Below, one piece after another: positions 26,653-35,012 of a stretch of 64,000 nucleotides of DNA; the stretch's first letter is position 1, and every line of letters begins with the position of its first letter. Below the pieces are notes generated by a model. It had not been told where the DNA came from and searched no databases. It saw only the letters and a program-made list of their open reading frames with translations. Made by a program: the position numbers and the translations under genes. The DNA is from PCRC01 sp017848435 (GTDB lineage Bacteria > Pseudomonadota > Gammaproteobacteria > Burkholderiales > Burkholderiaceae_C). The DNA is taken from the NCBI GenBank assembly GCA_965284315.1, contig OZ260072.1:124001-188000 (forward strand), given 5' to 3'.

Positions 26653-27603
26653 ATGGTCAGTGCTGTATTCCATCCGCCCTTTGAGGGCCCTGCCAAGCCG
26701 CCCAAATCCTTAAAAATGGTACCCGGCGTCGCGCGCCATGCCGCAGCGGCGAACGACGCCACTGCCGCTGCAGTGGCGGCACCCAAGACCCCATCACCCA
26801 GCAACAGCAAGCCAGCTTTCAACTGGTCTGAGTTGATGCTGAAAGTATTGCCACCGCTGTTTGGCCTTGGCCTATTGGTCACCGTCTGGGCTGTGGTGTC
26901 TGCCACAACCAAGGGCGATATTCCATCGCCTTGGGCCACGCTGCAGCAGGCCATCTCGGTCTTCAGCGACCCGTTCTACAAAAAGGGGCCCAACGACCAG
27001 GGCGTAGGCTGGAACGTGCTGAGTTCGCTGCAACGGGTGGGCATTGGTTTCGGCATGGCAGCGGCCGTGGGCATTCCGCTGGGCTTCATGATCGGCCGCT
27101 TCACCTTCCTGAGCCGCATGTTCAACCCGCTGATCAGCCTGCTGCGCCCGGTGTCCCCACTGGCCTGGCTGCCGATTGGCCTGCTGGTCTTCAAAGGCGC
27201 CAACCCGGCCGCCATCTGGACCATCTTCATCTGCTCGATCTGGCCCATGATCATCAACACCGCCGTAGGCGTGCAGCGTGTGCCGAGCGACTACATGAAC
27301 GTGGCCCGCGTCCTGAACCTGAGCGAGTGGAAGATCATTTCCAAGATCCTGTTCCCTGCCGTGCTGCCCTACATGCTCACGGGCGTACGGCTGGCGGTGG
27401 GCACAGCCTGGCTGGTGATCGTCGCCGCCGAAATGCTGACTGGCGGCGTGGGCATCGGCTTCTGGATCTGGGACGAGTGGAACAACCTGAACGTGAAAAA
27501 CATCATCGTGGCGATTTTCGTCATCGGCGGTGTAGGGCTGCTGCTGGAATTTGCCCTGATCAAACTCGCCACCGCGTTTACTTTTGAAGAGGTGAAGTCA
27601 TGA
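26653..27603 (+). CDS. nrtB: Nitrate ABC transporter permease
   Basis: 316 residues. An Ala/Pro-rich N-terminal tail (~50 residues) precedes about six membrane helices. The permease signature for ATPase coupling is visible as NVARVLNLSEWKIISKILFP, near LPYMLTGVRLAVG. It forms the channel of the importer. It lies 54 nt after nrtA and overlaps nrtD by 4 nt (ATGA). Confidence 0.92.
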   Translation: MVSAVFHPPFEGPAKPPKSLKMVPGVARHAAAANDATAAAVAAPKTPSPSNSKPAFNWSELMLKVLPPLFGLGLLVTVWAVVSATTKGDIPSPWATLQQAISVFSDPFYKKGPNDQGVGWNVLSSLQRVGIGFGMAAAVGIPLGFMIGRFTFLSRMFNPLISLLRPVSPLAWLPIGLLVFKGANPAAIWTIFICSIWPMIINTAVGVQRVPSDYMNVARVLNLSEWKIISKILFPAVLPYMLTGVRLAVGTAWLVIVAAEMLTGGVGIGFWIWDEWNNLNVKNIIVAIFVIGGVGLLLEFALIKLATAFTFEEVKS

Positions 27604-28439
27604 GCGATAGCCTGGCCAGCAAATACATTGAAATCCAGAACGTCGAGCAGACCTTCAAGACCGCCAAGGGCCCGTTCTGCGCACTGCAGAACGTCAACCT
27701 GACAGTGGCCAAGGGCGAGTTCATCACGTTGATCGGCCACTCGGGCTGTGGCAAATCCACACTGCTGAACCTGATTGCCGGTCTGACCCTGCCCACCCAG
27801 GGCAGCCTGATCTGCGCCAACCGCGAGATCGACGGCCCCGGCCCGGACCGCGGCGTCGTGTTCCAGAACCACTCGCTGCTGCCCTGGCTGACCTGCTTTG
27901 AGAACGTCTACCTCGCGGTGGAGCGCGTGTTTGGCGCCTCCAGCCGCGTCAACGGCACCCAGGCCGAGACCAAGGCCCAGCTGAAAGAGCGCGTGGACAA
28001 CGTGCTGGCCATGGTGGGCCTGACCGCCGCCGCGCAAAAGCGCCCCGGCGAAATCTCCGGCGGCATGAAACAGCGGGTGGGCATTGCCCGCGCCCTGTCG
28101 ATGGAACCCAAGGTGCTGCTGATGGACGAGCCCTTTGGTGCGCTGGACGCCCTCACCCGCGCCAAGCTGCAGGACGAGTTGCTCGCCATTGTGGCGGCCA
28201 CCCAAAGCACCGTGGTGATGGTGACGCACGACGTGGACGAAGCCGTGCTGCTGAGCGACCGCATCGTGATGATGACCAACGGCCCCGCTGCCACCATTGG
28301 CGAGGTGCTGAGCGTGAACCTGCCCCGCCCCCGCTCGCGCGTCGATCTGGCCGAAAACACCGACTACCTGCACTACCGCAAGGCGGTGATCGACTTCCTC
28401 TACACCCGCCAGTCGCACGTGGAAAAGCAAGCCGCCTGA
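27600..28439 (+). CDS. nrtD: Nitrate ABC transporter ATP-binding protein
   Basis: 279 residues. Walker A GHSGCGKST near residue 46, Q-loop VVFQNHSLLPWL, signature ISGGMKQR, Walker B VLLMDEPFGALD and H-loop VMVTHDVDEA. It is a single ATPase without a fused substrate-binding domain, so it matches NrtD rather than cyanobacterial NrtC. It energizes nitrate import. A strong terminator hairpin follows the stop. Confidence 0.93.
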   Translation: MSDSLASKYIEIQNVEQTFKTAKGPFCALQNVNLTVAKGEFITLIGHSGCGKSTLLNLIAGLTLPTQGSLICANREIDGPGPDRGVVFQNHSLLPWLTCFENVYLAVERVFGASSRVNGTQAETKAQLKERVDNVLAMVGLTAAAQKRPGEISGGMKQRVGIARALSMEPKVLLMDEPFGALDALTRAKLQDELLAIVAATQSTVVMVTHDVDEAVLLSDRIVMMTNGPAATIGEVLSVNLPRPRSRVDLAENTDYLHYRKAVIDFLYTRQSHVEKQAA

Positions 28440-28461
28440 GACCGGATGGCCTGATATTCCC

Positions 28462-28500
28462 CACAAACGGCGCAGCTTTCTGCGCCGTTTGTGCTTGTCT
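28462..28500 (+). terminator. Terminator after nrtABD
   Basis: A perfect 13-bp stem, CACAAACGGCGCA / TGCGCCGTTTGTG, with loop GCTTTC, is followed by CTTGTCT. The T-run is poor but the stem is strong and it sits 22 nt after nrtD. Confidence 0.7.
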
Positions 28501-28594
28501 GGCCACGCTGCGGGTGGTGCGCAGGTGGCGCCAATGGCACAATAAAAATGGACCTGCCGACCACTCACCCGAACTCACCCGAAAGCATTCCCCC

Positions 28595-28945
28595 ATGACC
28601 GCTTCCCACCCCACTGCGCCGCGCACCCGCCTGAAGCGCCTGCTGCCAGCCACCGGTGCGCTGCTCGCCGCGGCGGTATTCGTCAGCGGCTGCGCCAACA
28701 CGCCCCGTGACGACGGTGAGAAAAAGCTCAACGACTGGGTGGGCCGCTCCATCTCTGGCAGCTTCCTGGAAACCGACGAGCTGGTGCAAAAGAAAGACTT
28801 TGACGCCAACCGGACCCAGTACATGGTGCCCGACCAGAGCGGCTGCACGCTGGGCTTTGTGGTCGACAAGCGGACCAAGATTTTGCTGTCGTGGTCGTAC
28901 CTGCGCTCACCTGAAAAGTGCTGGGTCAGCCGCAGCCCGCTCTGA
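28595..28945 (+). CDS. Putative lipoprotein, unknown function
   Basis: 116 residues. A basic N-terminus and hydrophobic core lead to a lipobox VSGC at about residue 33, so a lipid-anchored envelope protein is likely. The mature part has two cysteines (GCTLGFVVDKRTKILLSWSY and EKCW) that may form a disulfide. I do not recognise the family. It lies between nrtABD and narK on the same strand, after a terminator and before the narK promoter, so it is probably its own unit. Confidence 0.7.
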   Translation: MTASHPTAPRTRLKRLLPATGALLAAAVFVSGCANTPRDDGEKKLNDWVGRSISGSFLETDELVQKKDFDANRTQYMVPDQSGCTLGFVVDKRTKILLSWSYLRSPEKCWVSRSPL

Positions 28946-28954
28946 CCGACCACA

Positions 28955-28973
28955 CCTCACGCATTTGGTGCGC
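28955..28973 (+). promoter_or_regulatory. Candidate NtrC site upstream of narK
   Basis: TCAC-GCATTTG-GTGC at 28957-28971 matches GCAC-N7-GTGC at seven of eight positions. It is ~80 nt upstream of the -24 element at 29052. Confidence 0.35.
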
Positions 28974-29051
28974 GCTTTCACTCAATCGGCGCATTCGGCA
29001 CCGATTTGATTCACTTTGGGGCCCAATCCCCCTGTCCGACGCCTTAAAAGC

Positions 29052-29067
29052 TGGCACGGGTTTCGCT
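29052..29067 (+). promoter_or_regulatory. Sigma-54 promoter of narK
   Basis: TGGCACGGGTTTCGCT: a perfect TGGCACG -24 element and GC at -12, ten bases between GG and GC; one deviation (TCGC for TTGC). The predicted start is near 29078, 28 nt before the narK ATG, so there is no room for an attenuator here. Confidence 0.7.
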
Positions 29068-29105
29068 TTGGTGCATGCATAACCATAACGACAGGGATAT
29101 GCACC

Positions 29106-30320
29106 ATGGCGGGATTCCGCAGTTTTCTCAAGAGTGGCCACGCGCCCACGCTCTACGCGTCTTTCCTCTACTTTGCTTTTTCGTGCTGCATCTGGGTGCT
29201 CAACGGCGCCATGGCACCGTTCATCAGCGAAACCTTCAACCTGAGCCCGGCCCAGAAGGGGCTGATGCTGTCCATTCCCATCATTGCCGGTGCGCTGATG
29301 CGCTTCCCGCTGGGCCTGCTGTCGCAGTACATCGGGCGCAAGAACGCCACTTTGGTGGAAATGGGCCTGATCGCGGTGGCCATGCTGTTTGGCTTTTTCT
29401 TCGTCAACAGCTTCAATGATTTGTTGGCCATGGGCGTGCTGCTGGGCATTGCCGGCGCCAGCTTCGGCGTGGCGCTGTCGCTCGGCTCGGGCTCGTTCCC
29501 ACCCAAGCACAAGGGGCTCGCCATGGGGCTGGTGGGGGCAGGCAACGTGGGCACGGCGGTCTCGGTGCTGATCGCGCCCCCTCTGGCGCAGGCCTTTGGC
29601 TGGGTGGCGGTGTACGGCTTTGCGGCGGCGGCCATCAGCATCCCGATGCTGGTGATGATCGTCTTCGCCAAGGAGCCGCCCGACCTGGACAAACACGCCA
29701 GCTTCAAGGAGCACATCGCCTGCTTGTTTGAGAAAGACGGTTGGGCTTTCAGCCTGATTTATGCAGTGACTTTTGGCGGCTTCATTGGCCTGGCCACCTT
29801 TTTGCCCACCTACTACTACGACCAGTTCTCGGTCAGCAAAGTGCAGGCGGGCCAGCTGACCATGCTCGCGGCTTTCATGGGAGCGGCCTTGCGGATTTTT
29901 GGCGGCTGGATTTCCGACCGCTGGGGTGGCGTCAACACGCTCAGCGTGGTGCTGGTGACCGTGGCCGTCACGCTGGCGCTGTGTGGGCTGACGGGCAACT
30001 CGCTGGTCGCCACCACCTTGCTGGTCATGCTGTGTTTTGCCGCCCTGGGTGCCGGCAACGGTGCGCTGTTCCAGCTGGTCCCGCTGCGCTGGCCACTGAC
30101 CACGGCGGTGGCAGGCTCGATGATTGGCGAAATCGGTGCGTTGGGCGGTGGCCTGGTGCCCAACGCCATGGGCCTCTCCAAGCAGTATGCGGGCAGCTAT
30201 CTGTGGGGCTTTCTGGTTTTTGCTGGCCTGTCGCTGGTGATGCTGGCGATGCTGCGGGTGATGCAGATCCGCTGGACCCGGACGTGGGCTGAAAAAGGCG
30301 GCAGGGCGCGTAGCGCCTGA
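29106..30320 (+). CDS. narK: MFS nitrate/nitrite transporter, NarK/NasA type
   Basis: 404 residues, about 12 membrane helices. It starts MAGFRSFLKSGHAPTLYASF. Family landmarks of the nitrate-nitrite porter group are the Gly-rich nitrate signature around GIAGASFGVALSLGSGSFPP and GLVGAGNVGTAVSVL in the first half and GLGAGNGALFQLVPLR-like sequence (AALGAGNGALFQLVP) in the second. It takes up nitrate as a second route beside NrtABD. It has its own sigma-54 promoter. The symbol follows the family; the assimilation role is inferred from context. Confidence 0.88.
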   Translation: MAGFRSFLKSGHAPTLYASFLYFAFSCCIWVLNGAMAPFISETFNLSPAQKGLMLSIPIIAGALMRFPLGLLSQYIGRKNATLVEMGLIAVAMLFGFFFVNSFNDLLAMGVLLGIAGASFGVALSLGSGSFPPKHKGLAMGLVGAGNVGTAVSVLIAPPLAQAFGWVAVYGFAAAAISIPMLVMIVFAKEPPDLDKHASFKEHIACLFEKDGWAFSLIYAVTFGGFIGLATFLPTYYYDQFSVSKVQAGQLTMLAAFMGAALRIFGGWISDRWGGVNTLSVVLVTVAVTLALCGLTGNSLVATTLLVMLCFAALGAGNGALFQLVPLRWPLTTAVAGSMIGEIGALGGGLVPNAMGLSKQYAGSYLWGFLVFAGLSLVMLAMLRVMQIRWTRTWAEKGGRARSA

Positions 30321-30369
30321 ACGGCGAAGCCGGTCAAGCGCGCAGCGCTGGCCGTCTTTTCAGCGAGGC

Positions 30370-30391
30370 TAACTTTGCCCAGGCAAAGTTA
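30370..30391. terminator. Hairpin downstream of narK
   Basis: A 10-bp perfect inverted repeat TAACTTTGCC / GGCAAAGTTA with a CA loop lies 50 nt after narK, between it and the convergent kinase gene. It has no T-run. The surrounding 186-nt gap also contains small GC-rich hairpins and repeat copy 2. Confidence 0.4.
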
Positions 30392-30447
30392 AGCGCAGCG
30401 TGCCGGAGCTAAAAGGGTGGCCGCGCGCGTGTAGGGTAACCCGATTT

Positions 30448-30488
30448 GCTATTTAATCAATAGCAAACAAGCCAGATTCGACTAGGGC
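30448..30488 (+). repeat. Dispersed 41-nt repeat, copy 2
   Basis: Head GCTATTTAATCAATAGC, then 24 nt with CAG at positions 9-11 and ending ACTAGGGC. It is intergenic, between convergent narK and the kinase/phosphatase gene, 18 nt from the kinase stop. Confidence 0.8.
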
Positions 30489-30506
30489 TTGCTGCCAATA
30501 TGGTTT

Positions 30507-32258
30507 CTATTTTGGCAAAAACAGCAGCCAATAGACCAGCAGCAGGTTGAACAGCAGGCTGACGCCGCAGACCAGCTTCCACACCATGGCCGGGTCGCGC
30601 TGCAGCAGCGGCGACGGGGCCGGCGCGGTGAGCGAACGCGAGGCCCCGCGCTCCAGTGCCAGCAGCATTTCCTCGGCCGTCTCAAAGCGCTGGCGCTTGT
30701 CGCGCGCCACCGCTTTCAGCACCACGTGGTCGAGCCAGATCGGCACCTCGGGGTTGTGCCGGCTGGGGGCCACTGGGTCGCGGTGGTAGCGGCCCACCTG
30801 GTAGGGCAACACCTCGCCATAAGGCAGCTTGCCGGTGAGCAACTGGTACAGCGTGACGCCCAGCGCAAACAAATCGCTCTGCGCGTCGGGGGCTTCAGGC
30901 TCGGTGTCGGCGCCGGTGGCGTTGAAGCCCCACTGCTCGGGGTTGATGTAGCTGGGGGTGCCGGCGTGCAGTGTGCGCAATGCGGCAGGCTCGCGGCCAC
31001 TGAGCGCCACACCGAGGTCCAGCACCCGCAGCACGCCGTCTTCCCCCTGGTGCAGGTTGGCGGGTTTGATGTCGCGGTGGATCACGCCCTGGCGGTGCAG
31101 CCGGCCCAGCGCCTTGGCCACATGGGTGGCGGCGGTCAGCAGCTGCGGCAGGCCAAAGCGGTGCTGCCGCGCCAGCAGCTGCTGCAGGGTTTCACCGCTG
31201 TGCCAGTCGTACAGCAAATAGAACGCGCTGGACTGCTGGCCGTTGGGCGGGTCACTGTGCAGGTTGACCAGGTGGTCGGCAGCGCGGGACGACTGCATGC
31301 GTTTGGCCAGCCAGGCTTCGTGCGCCAGCATGGCGCGCTCTGCCGGGTCGTGCGAACGGGCCGGGTGCAGGGTTTTCAGTGCGTACAGCCGCTGGCTCTG
31401 CGGGTCGCGCACCTGGTAAAGCACATTGACGCCGGTGTCGGCCACCATGGCGGTGACGGTCAGGCCATCGAGGCTGTCGCCGAGCTTGAGCCGCTGCGGT
31501 ATGGGCAACGCGTTGGCGAGGCGGTTTTCGTCCTGCAGGTTGGCGTCGAGCAGACCCAGCACGCGCACCACCAGCGCGGTGGCGTTGTCTTGCGTGCCGG
31601 CGGCCAGCGCGGCGTCGACCATGCGCTGGCTCGTCTGCTGGGCGCTGGGCGTTGCGCTGCTGTCCTGCGCCAGCGCGTCGAGCTTGCGGGCCGACAGCAC
31701 GTTGTGCACGCCGTCGGAGAGGAGCACGAACACGTCGCCCACCTGCAGGTCGCCTTGCAGGTAGTCGACCACCACCCGGTCGTCGGCACCCACACAGCGC
31801 AGCAACTGGTGCTGGAAGTCGGGGTGGTCCACCACATGGTCGTGGGTCAGCTGCGTCAGCTGGCCGGCACGCAGCAGGTAGGCGCGGGTGTCCCCCACAT
31901 GCGCCACGGTGTACGACTGGCCACGCAGCACGACCGCGGTCAGCGTGGTCAGGCCCATGGCCGGTTGGCGCCGCCGGTTGACGCCGGCCAGCCAGGCATT
32001 TTGGGCACCAACGATGCGGTCCAGCGCGACCGTGGTGTCCCAGGTCTCGGGTGTGCCGTAGTAATCACGCACCAGGCTGGTCACCGTGGTTTGCGCCGCC
32101 TCGCGGCCCATGCCCCCGGTGCTCACGCCGTCGGCAATCGCGGCGATCGCCCCCATGCCTTGCTGCCCCGGTTCGGGCAGCAAGGCGGCGGCAAAGTCTT
32201 CGTTGACGGGCTTGCGGCCGGTCAGCGAGGTGAAGCCAATGTCGATGTCAAAGGTCAT
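30507..32258 (-). CDS. Bifunctional PP2C phosphatase / Ser-Thr kinase, membrane-anchored
   Basis: 583 residues. Residues ~1-240 are a PP2C phosphatase with metal-binding motifs NED, IADGVSTGG, LLSDGVHN and TQDNAT. Residues ~265-535 are a Hanks-type kinase: the beta-3 lysine in LYALKTLHP, catalytic loop HRDIKPAN, metal motif DLG (variant of DFG), and GTPSYINPEQ. One hydrophobic helix at ~560-580 ends the protein with only a few residues beyond. Both catalytic domains should be cytoplasmic. It lies divergent from nirB inside the nitrate island, implying a link to nitrate or nitrogen signalling, as yet unproven. A weak minus-strand sigma-54-like site lies upstream. Confidence 0.9.
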   Translation of the reverse strand: MTFDIDIGFTSLTGRKPVNEDFAAALLPEPGQQGMGAIAAIADGVSTGGMGREAAQTTVTSLVRDYYGTPETWDTTVALDRIVGAQNAWLAGVNRRRQPAMGLTTLTAVVLRGQSYTVAHVGDTRAYLLRAGQLTQLTHDHVVDHPDFQHQLLRCVGADDRVVVDYLQGDLQVGDVFVLLSDGVHNVLSARKLDALAQDSSATPSAQQTSQRMVDAALAAGTQDNATALVVRVLGLLDANLQDENRLANALPIPQRLKLGDSLDGLTVTAMVADTGVNVLYQVRDPQSQRLYALKTLHPARSHDPAERAMLAHEAWLAKRMQSSRAADHLVNLHSDPPNGQQSSAFYLLYDWHSGETLQQLLARQHRFGLPQLLTAATHVAKALGRLHRQGVIHRDIKPANLHQGEDGVLRVLDLGVALSGREPAALRTLHAGTPSYINPEQWGFNATGADTEPEAPDAQSDLFALGVTLYQLLTGKLPYGEVLPYQVGRYHRDPVAPSRHNPEVPIWLDHVVLKAVARDKRQRFETAEEMLLALERGASRSLTAPAPSPLLQRDPAMVWKLVCGVSLLFNLLLVYWLLFLPK

Positions 32259-32310
32259 GGTGGTTTTGTCCTGCACCAGAGGCAAGCAAGTTTGATGCTC
32301 AATTTGGTGC

Positions 32311-32325
32311 GCACCGACTTTGCCA
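32311..32325 (-). promoter_or_regulatory. Weak sigma-54-like site upstream of kinase gene
   Basis: Read on the minus strand, TGGCAAAGTCGGTGC keeps TGGCA and TGC with GG and GC ten bases apart. The predicted start near 32300 would give a 42-nt leader to the kinase ATG. It is embedded in GGTGCGCACC, which resembles NtrC half-sites. GG-N10-GC matches occur by chance in GC-rich DNA, so this is tentative. Confidence 0.3.
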
Positions 32326-32400
32326 ACCGCTTTCGAGCCGTTTCCTGCGGCCAGCAAGGGCACAGCGAGCGCAATTTGGTCCCAGAAAACACGCTAAAAC

Positions 32401-32441
32401 GCTACGTTATCCATAGCAAAATCTTCAGACTTTACCAAGGC
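32401..32441 (+). repeat. Dispersed 41-nt repeat, copy 3
   Basis: Head GCTACGTTATCCATAGC, then 24 nt with CAG at positions 9-11 and ending ACCAAGGC. It is located between the divergent kinase gene and nirB, ~65 nt upstream of the nirB sigma-54 promoter. Confidence 0.8.
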
Positions 32442-32506
32442 GTGCGGTTGATTCGATCTCAAAAACGCTACTTTGGTGCATCACGCCCCACAAACACACC
32501 AAAAGC

Positions 32507-32522
32507 TGGCATGGGGTTTGCA
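32507..32522 (+). promoter_or_regulatory. Sigma-54 promoter of nirB operon
   Basis: TGGCATGGGGTTTGCA: TGGCA, then TTTGCA, with GG at 32508-32509 and GC at 32520-32521, ten bases apart. The predicted start is near 32533, 21 nt before the ATG. A TTTGGTGCA half-site of NtrC type lies at 32472-32480. Confidence 0.75.
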
Positions 32523-32553
32523 CTGATACGGGGGATTCAGCTTGGAGAGCGCA

Positions 32554-35004
32554 ATGAAAAAATCAAAATTGGTCATGGTTGGGAACGGGATGGCAGGGGT
32601 CAGGACCATCGAAGAACTGCTCAAGGTGGCACCCGACCTGTACGACATCTCGGTGTTTGGCGCCGAACCCCACCCCAACTACAACCGCATCCTGCTCTCC
32701 CCTGTGTTGGCGGGCGAACAAACCCTCGACGAGATTGTGCTCAATTCGTGGGAGTGGTACGCCGAGAACAACATCACCCTGCACGCAGGCAAAAAAGTCG
32801 TCGAAGTCGACCGCGTCCGCCGCATCGTGCGGGCGGAAGACGGGACCGAAGAAGCCTACGACCGGCTGCTGATGTGCACCGGCTCCAACCCCTTCATCCT
32901 GCCGGTGCCCGGCAAAGGCCTGCAGGGCGTGATTGCCTACCGCGACATCGCCGACACCAACGCGATGATTGAGGCCGCCACCAAGTACAAAAAGGCTGTC
33001 GTCATTGGCGGTGGCCTGCTGGGCCTGGAAGCCGCCAACGGCCTGATGCTGCGCGGTATGGACGTGACCGTGATCCACGTCATGCCCACGCTGATGGAGC
33101 GCCAGCTCGACCCGGTGGCCGGTGGCCTGCTGCAGAAATCGCTCGAAGAGCGCGGCCTAAAGTTCGTCATGGGCGGCCAGACCCAGGCGCTGATTGGCGA
33201 CGCGGACGGTGGCCAGGGTGGCCGCGTCAAGGCGCTGCAATTCAAGGACGGCAGCGAAATCCCGGCCGACCTGGTGGTGATGGCGGTGGGCATTCGCCCC
33301 AACACCGAACTCGCTGAAAAAATGCGCCTGCACTGCAACCGCGGCATTGTGGTGAACGACACCATGCAGACCGTGACCGACGCCCGCATCTACTCGGTGG
33401 GCGAATGCGCGGCGCACCGCGGCATTGCCTACGGCCTGGTGGCGCCCCTCTTTGAGCAGGCCAAGGTCGCAGCCAACCACCTGGCGCAGTTCGGCATTGG
33501 CCGTTACCAAGGCTCGCTCACCTCCACCAAGCTGAAAGTCACAGGCATTGATTTGTTCAGCGCCGGCGAATTCATGGGTGGCGACGGCACCGAAGAAATC
33601 GTGATGAGTGACCCGTTCGGCGGCGTGTACAAAAAACTGGTCATCAAGGACGACAAACTTGTTGGCGCCTGCCTGTACGGCGATACGGTGGACGGCAGCT
33701 GGTACTTCAAGCTGCTGCGCGACGGCCGCAGCATCAACGACATCCGCGACAAGCTGATGTTCGGCGAGTCCGGCGCCAACATCGGCGACGTGGGCCACGA
33801 AGGCCACACCAAGGCCGCCAGCATGCCCGACGATGCCGAGGTCTGCGGCTGCAACGGCGTGAACAAAGGCACCATCTGCAAGGCCATCCGCGAGAAAGGC
33901 CTGTTCACGCTGGACGAGGTGAAAAAACACACCAAGGCCAGCGCCAGCTGCGGCTCCTGCACCGGCCTGGTGGAACAGATTCTGATGTTCACCGCCGGTG
34001 GCGACTATTCCGCCACCCCCAAGCTCAAGGCCATGTGCGGCTGTACCGACCACGGCCACCAGGCGGTGCGCGACGCCATCCGCGACAGCAAACTGCTCAC
34101 GATTTCCGACGTCTTCAAGTTCATGGAGTGGAAGACGCCCAACGGCTGCGCCAGCTGCCGCCCGGCCGTCAACTACTACCTCATCAGCACCTGGCCGAAA
34201 GACGCCAAGGACGACCCGCAAAGCCGCTTCATCAACGAACGCAGCCACGCCAACATCCAGAAGGATGGCACCTACTCCGTCATTCCGCGCATGTGGGGCG
34301 GCGAGACCACCGCCGACGAGCTGCGCCGCATCGCGGATGCAGTGGACAAGTACCAGATCCCCACCGTCAAGGTCACCGGCGGCCAGCGCATCGATTTGCT
34401 TGGCGTGAAGAAGGAAGACCTGCAGAACGTCTGGAAAGACATCGGCATGCCATCAGGCCACGCCTACGCCAAGGCGCTGCGCACGGTGAAGACCTGCGTG
34501 GGCAGCGAATGGTGCCGCATGGGCACGCAGGACAGCACCCAGATGGGCAAGGACCTGGAGCGCGCGATGTGGCGCATGTACGCACCGCACAAGGTCAAGT
34601 TCGCCGTCTCCGGCTGCCCGCGCAACTGCGCCGAGGCCGGCATCAAGGACGTGGGTGTGATCGGTGTGGACAGCGGCTGGGAGATGTACATCGCTGGCAA
34701 CGGCGGCATCAAGACCGAAGTGGCGCACTTCTTCGTGAAGGTGAAAACCGCCGCCGAGGTGCTGGAGTACACCGGCGCCTTCTGCGAGCTGTACCGCCAG
34801 GAAGGCTGGTACCTGGAGCGCACGGTGCACTACGTCAACCGCGTCGGCCTGGACTACGTGAAGAAGAAGATCTTGGAAGACCACGAAGGCCGCAAGGCGC
34901 TGTGGGCGCAGCTGCAGTTCGCGCTCGACGGCGAGCCCGACCCCTGGTTCGAGTTCGACAAGGCCGCGGTCGACACCCGCCAGTTCGCGTCCCTGTCTGC
35001 CTGA
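32554..35004 (+). CDS. nirB: Nitrite reductase [NAD(P)H] large subunit
   Basis: 816 residues. FAD/NAD-binding domains are first (VMVGNGMAGVRTIEELL; VVIGGGLLGLEAANGLM). Two BFD-like [2Fe-2S] segments follow: CGCNGVNKGTIC...SCGSC around residues 430-475 and CGCTDHGHQAV...CASC around 495-540. The C-terminal siroheme/[4Fe-4S] half has the ligands TCVGSEWCR (~647) and SGCPRNCAEAG (~687). It reduces nitrite to ammonium in the cytoplasm. First gene of nirB-pilJ-domain-nirD-nasA-ybiB-cobA. The start ATGAAAAAATC follows GGAG. Confidence 0.97.
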   Translation: MKKSKLVMVGNGMAGVRTIEELLKVAPDLYDISVFGAEPHPNYNRILLSPVLAGEQTLDEIVLNSWEWYAENNITLHAGKKVVEVDRVRRIVRAEDGTEEAYDRLLMCTGSNPFILPVPGKGLQGVIAYRDIADTNAMIEAATKYKKAVVIGGGLLGLEAANGLMLRGMDVTVIHVMPTLMERQLDPVAGGLLQKSLEERGLKFVMGGQTQALIGDADGGQGGRVKALQFKDGSEIPADLVVMAVGIRPNTELAEKMRLHCNRGIVVNDTMQTVTDARIYSVGECAAHRGIAYGLVAPLFEQAKVAANHLAQFGIGRYQGSLTSTKLKVTGIDLFSAGEFMGGDGTEEIVMSDPFGGVYKKLVIKDDKLVGACLYGDTVDGSWYFKLLRDGRSINDIRDKLMFGESGANIGDVGHEGHTKAASMPDDAEVCGCNGVNKGTICKAIREKGLFTLDEVKKHTKASASCGSCTGLVEQILMFTAGGDYSATPKLKAMCGCTDHGHQAVRDAIRDSKLLTISDVFKFMEWKTPNGCASCRPAVNYYLISTWPKDAKDDPQSRFINERSHANIQKDGTYSVIPRMWGGETTADELRRIADAVDKYQIPTVKVTGGQRIDLLGVKKEDLQNVWKDIGMPSGHAYAKALRTVKTCVGSEWCRMGTQDSTQMGKDLERAMWRMYAPHKVKFAVSGCPRNCAEAGIKDVGVIGVDSGWEMYIAGNGGIKTEVAHFFVKVKTAAEVLEYTGAFCELYRQEGWYLERTVHYVNRVGLDYVKKKILEDHEGRKALWAQLQFALDGEPDPWFEFDKAAVDTRQFASLSA

Positions 35005-35012
35005 AGACCGCC

